Shown here: one piece after another, positions 29,161 through 37,653 of the stretch
Layout of the letters: every line of letters begins with the position of its first letter
Position numbering within the stretch: position 1 is the stretch's first letter
Origin: Saccharothrix sp.
GTDB taxonomy: Bacteria; Actinomycetota; Actinomycetes; Mycobacteriales; Pseudonocardiaceae
Direction of reading: 5' to 3'
NCBI RefSeq assembly: GCF_031180885.1
Contig: NZ_JAPSLK010000030.1
Span: 34,099-98,098 of the forward strand
DNA: 64,000 nt
The notes under the pieces: model-generated
What the model saw: only the letters and a program-made list of their open reading frames with translations
Databases searched by the model: none
Told to the model about the DNA's origin: nothing
Program-made: the position numbers and the translations under genes

Positions 29161-29409
29161 AAAAGCGGCGCTCGCCGCGCGGCAGGCGCCCTTCCTGTGG
29201 CTGATAGCCCGAGCAAAAGCCGCGCCTGCGGCGCGAAAGCAACCGCGCTTCGTGCGGAGGGCGGCGCCAGGGGCGGGTGCTTGGGGTGTGTGGAGCTGGA
29301 GGTCACTGTCCTGCACCGATGCGGGGATGGGCTCGGGGGCTCGGGTACCGTGTGGCGTCCCCGACGCCGGTTCTGGCGTGTGGAGTCCCCACGGAAAGGG
29401 CTGTGCGCG

Positions 29410-30552
29410 GTGCTGACCCATGCCGAGTTCAGGGCCATGCGGAGGTTTCCCGCGCTCGACGGCCTCCGGGCCGTGGCCGCCGTCATCGTGGTGGTCTCGC
29501 ATTTCGCGGGGCCGAAGTGGCTCTGGGTGTCCGGGTGGGTCGGGGTCTACATCTTCTTCGTGCTCTCCGGGTTCCTCATCACCACGCTGCTCCTCCGCGA
29601 GCAGAGCACGACCGGCCGGATCTCGCTCAAGGCGTTCTACCTGCGCCGGGTCTTCCGCATCCTGCCGCCCTACCTGGTGATCCTCGGCTTCATCGTCGTC
29701 TTCTGCTGGCTGCGCGGCGAGTTCCACTCCCGCGAGTTCCCGACCGCCCTCCCGTATTACCTGACCTTCTTCAACGAATTCCTCCCCGAGGCCAACCCGA
29801 CCGGCCCGAACAACTTCTTCAGCGGCTCCTGGACGCTCGGCATCGAGGAGAAGTTCTACCTGTTCTGGCCCGCCCTGATGGTGGTCGTGGGCGTGGCGGC
29901 GGTGAAGCGGCGGATCGCGGTCGCCGTGGTGGCGCTGGTCGCGATGGTCGCGCTGATCCCGTTCACCGGCGGCTGGATCATGGACTTCTCGCTGACGACC
30001 CTCTACGAGTCGACGGTCCACTACGCGATCCTGCTGATCGGCGCGCTGCTGGCCATCCTGATGCACAACGAACGGTCGTTCGCCCTGGTCAGGCCGTTCA
30101 CGCACCCGTGGGCGGCGGTGCCGGTGGTCGGTGTGTTCCTGGCGTTGCACGTCAACATGACCGACCTCTGGGCGTCCACCCGCAACAACACGCTCCTGCT
30201 CGTCGGGTACGCGGTGCTGGTGGCCTTCCTGTTGGTCGTCCTGGTGTCGCGCGGGCCGGTGCGGTGGGTGCTGTCGACCGCGCCGATGCGGTTCGTCGGG
30301 GACCGGTCGTACTCGTTGTACCTGGTGCAGGGCATCGCGCACTTCATCGTGGTGCTGACGATCCCGCGCTTCGCGGTGAACGGGACGCTCACGGCGATCG
30401 TGGTGGTGGCGGTGTCGTTGCTGATGGCGGACGTCGTTTACCGGTGGTTCGAGCAGCCGGCGATCGCGATGGGGCGGCGGATCATCGCGCAGCGGCGGAA
30501 GAGGACCGAGGAGCCGGTGGTCGAGGCTGTGCCGGTGCCTGCGCCTGCCTGA
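29410..30552 (+). CDS. Acyltransferase-3 family membrane O-acyltransferase
   Basis: 380 residues from GTG at 29410 (GGAAAGGG ~8 bases upstream); the frame is open through the repeat array before it, but homology begins at RRFPALDGLRAVAA. Ten or so membrane segments with the family motifs ALDGLRAVA, VVSHFAG (active His), FFVLSGFLIT, SGSWTLGIEEKFYLFWP and SYSLYLVQ. It should acylate a glycan or other extracytoplasmic substrate using cytosolic acyl-CoA. Its 3' end overlaps the convergent membrane-protein gene by 71 bp. Confidence 0.9.
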   Translation: MLTHAEFRAMRRFPALDGLRAVAAVIVVVSHFAGPKWLWVSGWVGVYIFFVLSGFLITTLLLREQSTTGRISLKAFYLRRVFRILPPYLVILGFIVVFCWLRGEFHSREFPTALPYYLTFFNEFLPEANPTGPNNFFSGSWTLGIEEKFYLFWPALMVVVGVAAVKRRIAVAVVALVAMVALIPFTGGWIMDFSLTTLYESTVHYAILLIGALLAILMHNERSFALVRPFTHPWAAVPVVGVFLALHVNMTDLWASTRNNTLLLVGYAVLVAFLLVVLVSRGPVRWVLSTAPMRFVGDRSYSLYLVQGIAHFIVVLTIPRFAVNGTLTAIVVVAVSLLMADVVYRWFEQPAIAMGRRIIAQRRKRTEEPVVEAVPVPAPA

Positions 30553-31837
30553 TCAGGTCGCAGGGGAGTTCGAAGAACCAGCCTGGCGGCTCGTGCACGA
30601 AACGGCCCACCGGGCTGGTTCCGGTGGAGCACTGCGCCCTGGCTGCCGTCACGCTGTCGGTCCATGTGACGCCGGTGAGGACGCCGGCTTGGTCTCGGAC
30701 GTGTTGGACGATCGAGACGAGCAAGGTGCAGGCGATCACGGTTCTGGTTGTGATGACCAGCCGGCGGCCTCGGGTTGGGGTGGCGTCCAAGCCGACTGCG
30801 ACTGCGGTGAACAGCAGCAGGCACGGTAGGACGCTGTAGCGCTGGGATGTCATCACCACGCCGGGCTGCTGCACCTGGAGCGCGACGGTCCAGTTGGCGA
30901 CCAGGGACAACGTGATGATGCCGATGCCGCATCCGATGCTCAGGAGGGTGAGGAAGCGTGCGGGGCGGTCGCGCCAGACGAGGGCGGCTGTGATCGGCAC
31001 GGCGATCAGGAGTAGGGCGATCAGGAGTGGGACGTTGCCGAACCTCGGGTAGAGGTCAGGGACCTGCTCGGATCCGGTGAGACCGGCCAGGGGTACTCGT
31101 AGGAGGGCCGCTAGCAGTACCTGGACCGGGTCCACGGCGTCGTGGGAGTACGGGGTCCGTTCGGCGAACATCATCACTGCGCTTTGGATGGCGGCGGTGA
31201 TCAGGAAGACGGTCGCCACGGCTCGGTCACGGTGCACGAACAGCCGGAGGATGGCGAGTGGGGCCAGGACGAAGGCCATTGGGGTGGACAGCGTGGCCAG
31301 TGTTGTGAAGAGCAGGGCGGGGACGCGGGGGGCGTCGCGCCACAGGAGCACCCAGAACAGGCCGTACAGCAGGAACCAGTGCAGGTTGCTGATGTTGCCC
31401 AGCGGCTCGGAGTTGCCGACCGGGAGGACGATCACCAGGGCGGCCAGGGCCACGCGCAGGGCCGTTGAGCGCAGGTAGCCGCCTGAGGCGGCGAAAGTGA
31501 CCAGCGCCACGAGCGCGCGGGGGACAGCGGCCGACAGCGCGAAGCCCGCGGCCGCCCACTCCAGCGGCAGCAGCGCCACCAGTTCGGCGCTCAAACGGGG
31601 GATGACGTGCAGGTATCCGCCGTACGGGGTGATCAGGTTCGTGACGGACGACTCCTTGACCCCGTCCAACAGGAACCGCGCGCCGTCCTCGGCCCAGACG
31701 TGGGTCAGGTGCGACCGGCCGGCGGGCGTGAGGAACGGGAAGGCGACGGCGGCGACGAACCCGGCCAGGTAGAACGTCCGAGGGCGACGCACCGCCCGGT
31801 GGTCGGGCACCAGTCCGTGCAGCCGTTCACCCAGCAC
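30482..31837 (-). CDS. Polytopic membrane protein, GT-C-like, function unknown
   Basis: 451 residues from GTG at 31837 (GGGGGAG five bases upstream). Around eleven membrane segments; the loop after the first has HVWAEDGARFLLDG, an acidic pair in the place where GT-C glycosyltransferases hold their catalytic aspartate, and TPYGGYLHVIPRLSAELVALLP follows. Similar unnamed actinobacterial proteins occur near glycosylation genes. It is followed closely by nothing on its strand; upstream lies the ACP-like operon 69 bp away in the same direction, so co-transcription is possible. Confidence 0.65.
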   Translation of the reverse strand: MLGERLHGLVPDHRAVRRPRTFYLAGFVAAVAFPFLTPAGRSHLTHVWAEDGARFLLDGVKESSVTNLITPYGGYLHVIPRLSAELVALLPLEWAAAGFALSAAVPRALVALVTFAASGGYLRSTALRVALAALVIVLPVGNSEPLGNISNLHWFLLYGLFWVLLWRDAPRVPALLFTTLATLSTPMAFVLAPLAILRLFVHRDRAVATVFLITAAIQSAVMMFAERTPYSHDAVDPVQVLLAALLRVPLAGLTGSEQVPDLYPRFGNVPLLIALLLIAVPITAALVWRDRPARFLTLLSIGCGIGIITLSLVANWTVALQVQQPGVVMTSQRYSVLPCLLLFTAVAVGLDATPTRGRRLVITTRTVIACTLLVSIVQHVRDQAGVLTGVTWTDSVTAARAQCSTGTSPVGRFVHEPPGWFFELPCDLIRQAQAPAQPRPPAPRSSSAAAR

Positions 31838-31906
31838 CGTCAGCTCCCCCCGTCGAAAGGCGAGCGAATGATGGCGGTCCGGGTGCCCCGATTTCAACCG
31901 AACGGG

Positions 31907-32143
31907 TTAAACCGGCTCGGGGAAGAAGCGGTCGCGGATGGCGGCGATGGTGCGGAGGTCGTCGGCGGTCACGTCGTCCAGGGACAGCTCGGTCTCCAGC
32001 TCCGCCTCGATCAGGTAGAGCAGCTCCACGAAGTGCATGGAGTTGAGCACGCCCTTGTCGACCAGGTCCTCGTGCTCCCCGATCGGCCCGCTGTCCGGGC
32101 ACTTCGCGCTCAGGAACGTGGTGATGAACGCGGGCACGGTCAT
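31907..32143 (-). CDS. Acyl-carrier-protein-like protein with NSM at the pantetheine site
   Basis: 78 residues from ATG at 32143, overlapping the upstream gene as ATGA. The helix pattern is that of an ACP: VDKGVLNSMHFVELLYLIEAELETEL and TADDLRTIAAI. The usual DSL becomes NSM, keeping the serine that would take 4'-phosphopantetheine. It is the third gene of a tightly coupled set with a GNAT and a transglutaminase-like protein, which suggests a small acyl- or aminoacyl-carrier pathway. Confidence 0.78.
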   Translation of the reverse strand: MTVPAFITTFLSAKCPDSGPIGEHEDLVDKGVLNSMHFVELLYLIEAELETELSLDDVTADDLRTIAAIRDRFFPEPV

Positions 32144-33048
32144 GGCTTCTCCTTGGCTGGCGTGATCTTGGTGCGCGGCGCGGTGGCGCAGGCGTGGACG
32201 GCGACCCGGCCGCCCACGGCGAGGCCGGTCGGGATGAGCCGGTTCGTCCGCAGCGCCACGGCGGGGTCGGTGAGCAGCGGGTTCGCGCCCGGGACCAGGT
32301 CGGCGAGCAGGGCGAAGATCGGGTCGACGACCTTGGTCACGCCGTCGTCGTCCACCACCTCGACCCACGCGTGGACCAGGTCGAGCATGCCGATCACCCA
32401 GCCGATGCGGGTGTCGGCGAGGTAGCCGGCGTCGCGGAACCGCCGGGCCAGGTGCAGGCTCGCGGACTCGCAGGTGGCCACGCGGTGGTCGGTGACCAGG
32501 TCGACGTCCTCGCGCAGCGAGTCGGGCAGCTTGACCCACCGGACGCCCAGGTCCGCGAACGCCTCGACCTCGTCGCGCAGGAGCGGGGAGCGCAGGGGGA
32601 CCAGTTCGCCTTCGGTGCGGACGGTTGCGCTGAGTTCGCGGGCGAGAACCAGGTCGTTTGGGCTCTGGAGGGCGGTTGGGTCGTCGGCGGTCAGGTCGGA
32701 GACGGAGCCGCCGTAGGGTTCCGGGCGCGGGCGGGCCAGGGCCGTTGGGGTGCAGGAGCACTTGAGCGCCAGGGAGAAGTTGGACGTGCGGGGCTTGAGG
32801 AGGGCTTCGGCGGGGGAGCGCATCCACCGGAGGGCGAAGGCGAAAGCCTGCTCCGGCACGGTTTTCCCGCCGCCCGAGCGCAACGCGAAGTTGAACAGGT
32901 CGCGTGAGTCGAAGCGGTCGCCGGGGCCGACCGGCAGGCCGTCGCGCACCAGCGCGTCCAGCGCTTCCTCGCCGCCGAGCATCTCGATGGCGGCGGCCCG
33001 GGACGTGTCGTCGGCGCGGTGCGCCCGGGGGATCGTGAAGGCGGTCAT
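32140..33048 (-). CDS. Transglutaminase-like cysteine-fold protein of unknown function
   Basis: 302 residues from ATG at 33048 (4-bp overlap with the GNAT gene). The first ~100 residues are unrecognised. The second half has the order Cys-His-Asp expected of the transglutaminase/papain-like fold: TCESASLHLARRF, then HAWVEVVDDDG, then VVDPIF. In that superfamily these residues form a catalytic triad used for peptide cleavage or amide transfer. Between a GNAT and an ACP-like gene, it may move an acyl or aminoacyl group from the carrier; this is inference. Confidence 0.62.
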   Translation of the reverse strand: MTAFTIPRAHRADDTSRAAAIEMLGGEEALDALVRDGLPVGPGDRFDSRDLFNFALRSGGGKTVPEQAFAFALRWMRSPAEALLKPRTSNFSLALKCSCTPTALARPRPEPYGGSVSDLTADDPTALQSPNDLVLARELSATVRTEGELVPLRSPLLRDEVEAFADLGVRWVKLPDSLREDVDLVTDHRVATCESASLHLARRFRDAGYLADTRIGWVIGMLDLVHAWVEVVDDDGVTKVVDPIFALLADLVPGANPLLTDPAVALRTNRLIPTGLAVGGRVAVHACATAPRTKITPAKEKP

Positions 33049-33662
33049 GACGCCACCGGGCAGTCGCGCCACATGGTCCGGACGACCTTGCCGTTGCGCA
33101 GCACGTAGTGGTCGCGGGAGGTCCAGCCGAGCATTTCGTTGATGCGCACCTGCTCCTCGCCCGCGGAAGTTTCGAGGTATCCCGGCAGGCCGAGGGAATC
33201 CGCCCGCTTCTGCCCGGCGCGCAGCAGGACGTAGCCGACGCCGGGGGAGTCGTCGCGGCGGCCCAGCACGGCGTACCAGACGTGCGGTTCGCGCGGCTTG
33301 AGGCGGTCGAGGTCGTTGGACAGCCGCACGCCCTGCACGACGGCCGTCGGACCGGCCACCACGCACGCGATCGACCGCAGCGCCCAACCCCACCAGGGCG
33401 TGGGCCGCTCGCCGTGCCGGTAGCAGATGAGGACGCCGTCCAGTCGCGTCCCGCGTGCGGCGGCGAGCACGAAACCCTTCTCCCACCGGCAGATCACCAG
33501 CTCCGCCAGGTACAGCAGGGTCAGTGCGACCTGCTTGCGCCACGGCCGGATGCGCGCGATCGAATCCCAGATCACGCCCTCTCGGTACGCCTGCGCCAAC
33601 AACCGCGCCGCGCGCCAGGTGTCGCGCCACGGCAGGTCACGAACGTCGAGCCGGGTCGTCAT
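33045..33662 (-). CDS. GNAT-like N-acyltransferase
   Basis: 205 residues from ATG at 33662 (AGGAG somewhat distant upstream). A GNAT-type arrangement is suggested by the strand GVLICYRHGERP, the central KPREPHVWYAVLGRRDDSPGVG segment in the place of the V/motif A strand and the C-terminal GYLETSAGEEQVRINEMLGW, which is typical of GNAT C-termini where substrate specificity is set. First gene of the GNAT/transglutaminase-like/ACP operon, divergent from ispH. Confidence 0.68.
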   Translation of the reverse strand: MTTRLDVRDLPWRDTWRAARLLAQAYREGVIWDSIARIRPWRKQVALTLLYLAELVICRWEKGFVLAAARGTRLDGVLICYRHGERPTPWWGWALRSIACVVAGPTAVVQGVRLSNDLDRLKPREPHVWYAVLGRRDDSPGVGYVLLRAGQKRADSLGLPGYLETSAGEEQVRINEMLGWTSRDHYVLRNGKVVRTMWRDCPVAS

Positions 33663-33706
33663 GGCCACCCCAATCTCCTGCGCTGCCAAGGGAAGTGAAG
33701 CAAGTT

Positions 33707-33725
33707 CGGGTAATTCGGGGGTAAG
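33707..33725. promoter_or_regulatory. Direct-repeat motif CGGGTAA-TT-CGGGGGTAA in the divergent promoter region
   Basis: CGGGTAATTCGGGGGTAAG lies in the 153-bp gap between the GNAT operon and ispH. Very similar GGTAATCG-GGGG sequences lie between the ACP and LuxR genes (40798-40878), so a common regulator may bind both. Not a known consensus to me. Confidence 0.35.
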
Positions 33726-33815
33726 CGCGCGCCCGTTCGGGGGTTCCACCCGGGTGCGACCGGGTTGCGAGATCGCGCGCCGATACTCGCGGCAAAGCGT
33801 GGAAAGGAGCGCACG

Positions 33816-34760
33816 ATGTCCGTAGTCGAGTCACGCACGGTACTGCTCGCGGCGCCGCGCGCGTTCTGCGCCGGTGTGGAGCGTGCCATCGAGATAGTCG
33901 AGCGGGCGCTCGCCAGCCGTGAGCACCCGGTGTACGTGCGGAAGCAGATCGTCCACAACGCACACGTCGTCGCCGACCTGGAGGCGCGCGGGGCGGTGTT
34001 CGTGGAGGAGCTTGACGAGGTGCCGTTCGGGGCGACTGTGGTCTTCTCGGCGCACGGGGTGTCGCCGGCGGTGCGCGTTGAGGCCGAGCGGAGGGGTCTG
34101 GAGGTGTTCGACGCGACCTGCCCGTTGGTGGCCAAGGTGCACTCCGAGGCGCGGCGGTTCGCTGAGCGCGGGGACACCGTGCTGCTGATCGGCCACGACA
34201 ACCACGAGGAGACCGAGGGCACGCTGGGCGAGGCGCCGGAGTCGATGATCCTGGTGCAGTCGGTGGAGGAGGCGCGGGCGGTGTCGGTGCCCGATCCTTC
34301 GAAGGTGTCGTACCTGACCCAGACCACGCTCGCCGTCGACGAGACCGCTGACGTGCTGGAGGTGCTGCGGGAGCGGTTTCCGGCGTTGCGAGGGCCTGGG
34401 TCGGCGGACATCTGTTATGCGTCCACCAATCGGCAGGCGGCTTTGCGGATGATCACGGCGGAGTCGGAGCTGGTGCTGGTCGTGGGGTCGGCGAACTCGG
34501 CGAACACGCAGCGGTTGGTGGAGATCGCGCGGCGGGAGGGGCGTCCGGCCTATTTGATCGAGGATGCCGGGGCTCTTCGACCGGAGTGGCTGGAGGGTGT
34601 GGCTCGGGTCGGTGTGACGGCCGGTGCGTCCGCTCCGCCGCACTTGGTGGCGGAGGTCGTGGAGGCGTTGCGGGAGCGTGGTCCGGTGACCGTGGTGGAG
34701 CGTGAGGCGACCCGGGAGACGATCCAGTTCACCGTGCCGGGTGCGGTGAGGTCGCTGTGA
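33816..34760 (+). CDS. ispH: 4-hydroxy-3-methylbut-2-enyl diphosphate reductase
   Basis: 314 residues from ATG at 33816 behind GGAAAGGAGC. Last enzyme of the MEP isoprenoid pathway, giving IPP and DMAPP. The three [4Fe-4S] cysteines are in [23 protein letters not shown] and [12 protein letters not shown]; the active-site Glu lies in [11 protein letters not shown] with FSAHGVSP and [11 protein letters not shown]. It overlaps dxs by 4 bp (GTGA). The pair is away from other MEP genes and is probably a second, pathway-dedicated copy. Confidence 0.93.
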   Translation: MSVVESRTVLLAAPRAFCAGVERAIEIVERALASREHPVYVRKQIVHNAHVVADLEARGAVFVEELDEVPFGATVVFSAHGVSPAVRVEAERRGLEVFDATCPLVAKVHSEARRFAERGDTVLLIGHDNHEETEGTLGEAPESMILVQSVEEARAVSVPDPSKVSYLTQTTLAVDETADVLEVLRERFPALRGPGSADICYASTNRQAALRMITAESELVLVVGSANSANTQRLVEIARREGRPAYLIEDAGALRPEWLEGVARVGVTAGASAPPHLVAEVVEALRERGPVTVVEREATRETIQFTVPGAVRSL

Positions 34761-36529
34761 AACCGCTTTCCCCTTCGGATTTGGGCCACCTCTCTTTGGT
34801 CGAGCTGGAGCGGCTCGCTGGGGACATCCGGGCGTTCCTGGTGGAGAAGGTGTCCTTGGTGGGTGGCCACCTCGGGTCGAACCTGGGTGCGGTGGAGTTG
34901 ACGATCGCGTTGCACCGGGTGTTCCAGTCGCCTCGGGATGTGTTGTTGTTCGACACCGGGCACCAGAGTTACGTGCACAAGGTTTTGACTGGTCGGGCGG
35001 CTGGGTTTGACGGGTTGCGGCAGGCGGGCGGGATGTCCGGGTATCCGGCGCGTGACGAGTCCGCGCACGATGTCATCGAGAATTCGCACGCGTCGACGGC
35101 ATTGTCTTATGCCGATGGTGTTGCGCGGGGGTTCCGGTTGCGCGGTGAGGTGGGCCGGCGGGTGGTGGCGGTGGTCGGGGATGGCGCTCTGACCGGCGGC
35201 ATGTGTTGGGAGGCCATGAACAACCTGGGGGCTTCGCCGGACTTGCCGGTCGTGGTGGTTCTCAACGACAACGGCCGTTCTTACGCGCCTACTGTTGGTG
35301 GTCTGGCCGCGCACTTGACTGGTCTGCGCGCGTCCACTGTGGACTCGTCTGTTTTCGAGAACGTGGGCCTTCACTACATCGGGCCGGTGGACGGTCACGA
35401 CCTGGCGGCTCTGGAAACTGCTTTCCGTGCTGCCGTGAGCATGTCCCGCCCTGTGGTCGTGCACTGCGTGACCCGCAAGGGCAAGGGTTATGCGCCGGCC
35501 GAGGTGGACGACGAGTGCATGCACGCGGTGGGTGTGCTCGACCCGGCGACCGGGCGGCCGGTGGCTCGCGGTGGTGAGACGTGGACGTCGGTGTTCGGCT
35601 CGGAGATCGCGGCGATCGGTGCCGAACGACCCGACATCGTGTGCCTGACCGCGGCGATGCCCGGTCCTGCCGGTTTGGGCGTGTTCGCTGCACGTTTCCC
35701 GGACCGCGTGTTTGATGTCGGGATCGCCGAGCAGCATGCCGTGACCGCTGCCGCGGGGATGGCGATGACCGGCTTGCACCCTGTGGTGGCGGTGTATTCG
35801 GTGTTCTTGTCGCGCGCGTTCGACCAACTGCTGATGGACGTCGCGCTGCACCGCCTGCCGGTGACTTTCGTGCTCGACCGGGCGGGGATCACCGGGCCGG
35901 ACGGTGCGAGCCACCACGGGATGTGGGACGCGTCGGTGCTGCCGGTGGTGCCGGGGATTCGGATCGGTGCGCCGCGGGATGCTGTCACTTTGCGGACTTT
36001 GTTGCGCGAGGCCGTTGACGAGTCCTCTGGCCCTACGGTGCTGCGTTATCCCAAGGCGGCCGTGGGTCAGGCTGTTGCGGCGGAGCGGCGGGTGGGCAGC
36101 GTCGACGTACTCCGGTCGACTCCGAACGCCAGGGTTCTCCTGGTGGCGGTGGGGGCTCTAGCCGCAGATTGCCTGGCCGCCGCCGACGCCCTGACTGCGC
36201 GGGGTGTCCCCACGACGGCCGTGGACCCGCGGTGGATCGCGCCCTTGGACTCGGCGTTGGTGCGGTTGGCGTCCGAGCACCGATTGGTCCTGACCGTCGA
36301 GGACACCGCGTCAGCCGGTTCTTTGGGCGGCCGCTTGGCGCAAGCGCTTGCGGCGGCCGGTAGTGACACTTGTGCCGGCACGTGTGCCCTACCAACCACC
36401 TTCATCCCCCACGGCAACCGCGACCAACTACTAGCCGGCTACGGCCTGGACCCCGACGGAATAACCGCCACCGTCCTAGAACGCTTGGACCTACTAGGCG
36501 AACGCATAGGCCTACGCCCAGCCGCCTAA
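34757..36529 (+). CDS. dxs: 1-deoxy-D-xylulose-5-phosphate synthase
   Basis: 590 residues from GTG at 34757, somewhat shorter than the usual 620-640. Thiamine-diphosphate enzyme for the first and flux-controlling MEP step. Motifs: [30 protein letters not shown] (TPP/Mg), [10 protein letters not shown], the catalytic glutamate in [15 protein letters not shown] and [17 protein letters not shown]. It is coupled to ispH. The gene ends just before a repeat-rich gene-free region. Codon use becomes more AT-tolerant than in neighbours (many TTG, GTT, CCT), hinting at a different origin. Confidence 0.92.
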   Translation: MKPLSPSDLGHLSLVELERLAGDIRAFLVEKVSLVGGHLGSNLGAVELTIALHRVFQSPRDVLLFDTGHQSYVHKVLTGRAAGFDGLRQAGGMSGYPARDESAHDVIENSHASTALSYADGVARGFRLRGEVGRRVVAVVGDGALTGGMCWEAMNNLGASPDLPVVVVLNDNGRSYAPTVGGLAAHLTGLRASTVDSSVFENVGLHYIGPVDGHDLAALETAFRAAVSMSRPVVVHCVTRKGKGYAPAEVDDECMHAVGVLDPATGRPVARGGETWTSVFGSEIAAIGAERPDIVCLTAAMPGPAGLGVFAARFPDRVFDVGIAEQHAVTAAAGMAMTGLHPVVAVYSVFLSRAFDQLLMDVALHRLPVTFVLDRAGITGPDGASHHGMWDASVLPVVPGIRIGAPRDAVTLRTLLREAVDESSGPTVLRYPKAAVGQAVAAERRVGSVDVLRSTPNARVLLVAVGALAADCLAAADALTARGVPTTAVDPRWIAPLDSALVRLASEHRLVLTVEDTASAGSLGGRLAQALAAAGSDTCAGTCALPTTFIPHGNRDQLLAGYGLDPDGITATVLERLDLLGERIGLRPAA

Positions 36530-36640
36530 CCCCACCACCAAACCATCCACCCACTCACCACCCCACCCACTCACGACCCGCACCCACCTCGCCCCTAGTA
36601 CACCTCCCCCTACCAACACCCGCCCGCCCACCAACACGCG

Positions 36641-36740
36641 TCTACACGCACCGACACCCGTCTACACGCACCGACACCCGTCTACACGCACCGACACCCG
36701 TCTACACGCACCGACACCCGTCTACACGCAGCGACACCCG
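36641..36740. repeat. 20-bp tandem repeat, five units
   Basis: Five consecutive units of TCTACACGCACCGACACCCG (last with one change). They lie in the 1.1-kb gene-free stretch 36530-37653 after dxs, which also holds element copies B and C and two more repeat arrays; no gene is supported there. Confidence 0.95.
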
Positions 36741-36863
36741 CACACCCGACCGCCAACCTCCGCCGCCGCTAACGCCCACCTGCCCGCTCGCCGCACGCCC
36801 TCCCACCTGCACGCCCGCCCGCACCTCCGGCCCGCACGCCCGCACGCCCGCACGCCCAAAATC

Positions 36864-36904
36864 GTCGTACCCCCGTGGGACAATGGAACCGGGGGCCGGA
36901 GGCC
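36864..36904 (+). repeat. Dispersed intergenic element, copy B
   Basis: GTCGTACCCCCGTGGGACAA at the left and CCGGGGGCCGGAGGCC at the right. It forms an inverted pair with copy C, 629 bp apart, the GGAGGCC ends facing each other around minisatellite DNA. Confidence 0.9.
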
Positions 36905-36933
36905 ACACCTCCACGGACCACAACCCACACTTC

Positions 36934-37010
36934 GCTGCCTGCTGCCTGCTGCCTGCTGCCTGCTGCCTGCTGCCTGCTGCCTGCTGCCTGCTGCCTGCTG
37001 CCTGCTGCCT
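36934..37010. repeat. 7-bp minisatellite, eleven GCTGCCT units
   Basis: Eleven perfect consecutive units of GCTGCCT, then degenerate GGTGCCCGAT units to ~37040, between element copies B and C. Confidence 0.95.
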
Positions 37011-37229
37011 GGTGCCCGATGCCTGGTGCCCGATGCTCGCCGCCGTGCCGCTCGGTTGCCACCGCCCGGCACCCTGCCGCTCGACGTCCGGTGCTCGGCG
37101 CCCGGTGCCCAGCGGCTGCTGTGCGCGCGGACCGGCGGTGCGCGCCTCAACCACTCGGCCGCCGATGGCTGCGTTGTACGCCGCTACCTGCCTTGGCGCT
37201 GCATCCAGCCTCGTGGGGCGGGGCCCAGC

Positions 37230-37500
37230 GTCAAGAGGGCCCACGCGCGCAAACGCGGTCCGAGCGGCCAAGTGTGCCGCAAGCGCCCGAACGCGGTCCG
37301 AGCGGCCAAGTGTGGCGGAAGCGTCCGAGCGTGGCCGAGTGCCCGAGCGTGGCGTGAGCGGCCGAGCGTGGCGTGAACGGCCGAGTGTGGCGTGAGTGCC
37401 CAAGCGCGCAAAGCGGCCGGGCGTGGTCTTAGTGGCCGAGCCGGGCCTGGGCGGCCGAGTGTGGTGCGAGTGGCTGGGCGTGGTCTGAGTGGCCCGGCGC
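37230..37500. repeat. Degenerate GCGGCCGAG-TGTGGCG repeat field
   Basis: About 270 bp of imperfect ~15-20 bp units (GAGCGGCCAAGTGTGGCG, GAGCGGCCGAGCGTGGCG and variants) immediately before element copy C. No coding potential beyond repeat translation. Confidence 0.8.
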
Positions 37501-37533
37501 GAGTGGCTGAGTGTGGTGCCGGCGCCTGAGGGC

Positions 37534-37576
37534 GGCCTCCGGCCCCCGGTTCCATTGTCTCACTGGGGTATGACAG
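37534..37576 (-). repeat. Dispersed intergenic element, copy C
   Basis: Reverse orientation: GGCCTCCGGCCCCCGGTTCC at the left, and a TGTCTCACTGGGGTATGACA end at the right. Inverted partner of copy B. It lies 77 bp beyond the stop codon of the reductase gene. Confidence 0.9.
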
Positions 37577-37653
37577 AGCTGGGCGTGGGACTGTGGGAGG
37601 AAAAGGTCGAGCGGGGTCGAGGGTGGCTCGACCCCGCTCGGGTGGGGAGTGGT

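Noticed and set aside
36641..37010. Possible CRISPR array
   Set aside because: Units are directly abutting without unique spacers, and there is no cas gene. They are minisatellites.
36370..37395. Long open frames through the repeat field (Pro/Arg/Cys-rich, with AACCLLP repeats)
   Set aside because: They are translations of 7-bp and 20-bp tandem repeats plus the dispersed element; no start, homology or codon bias.
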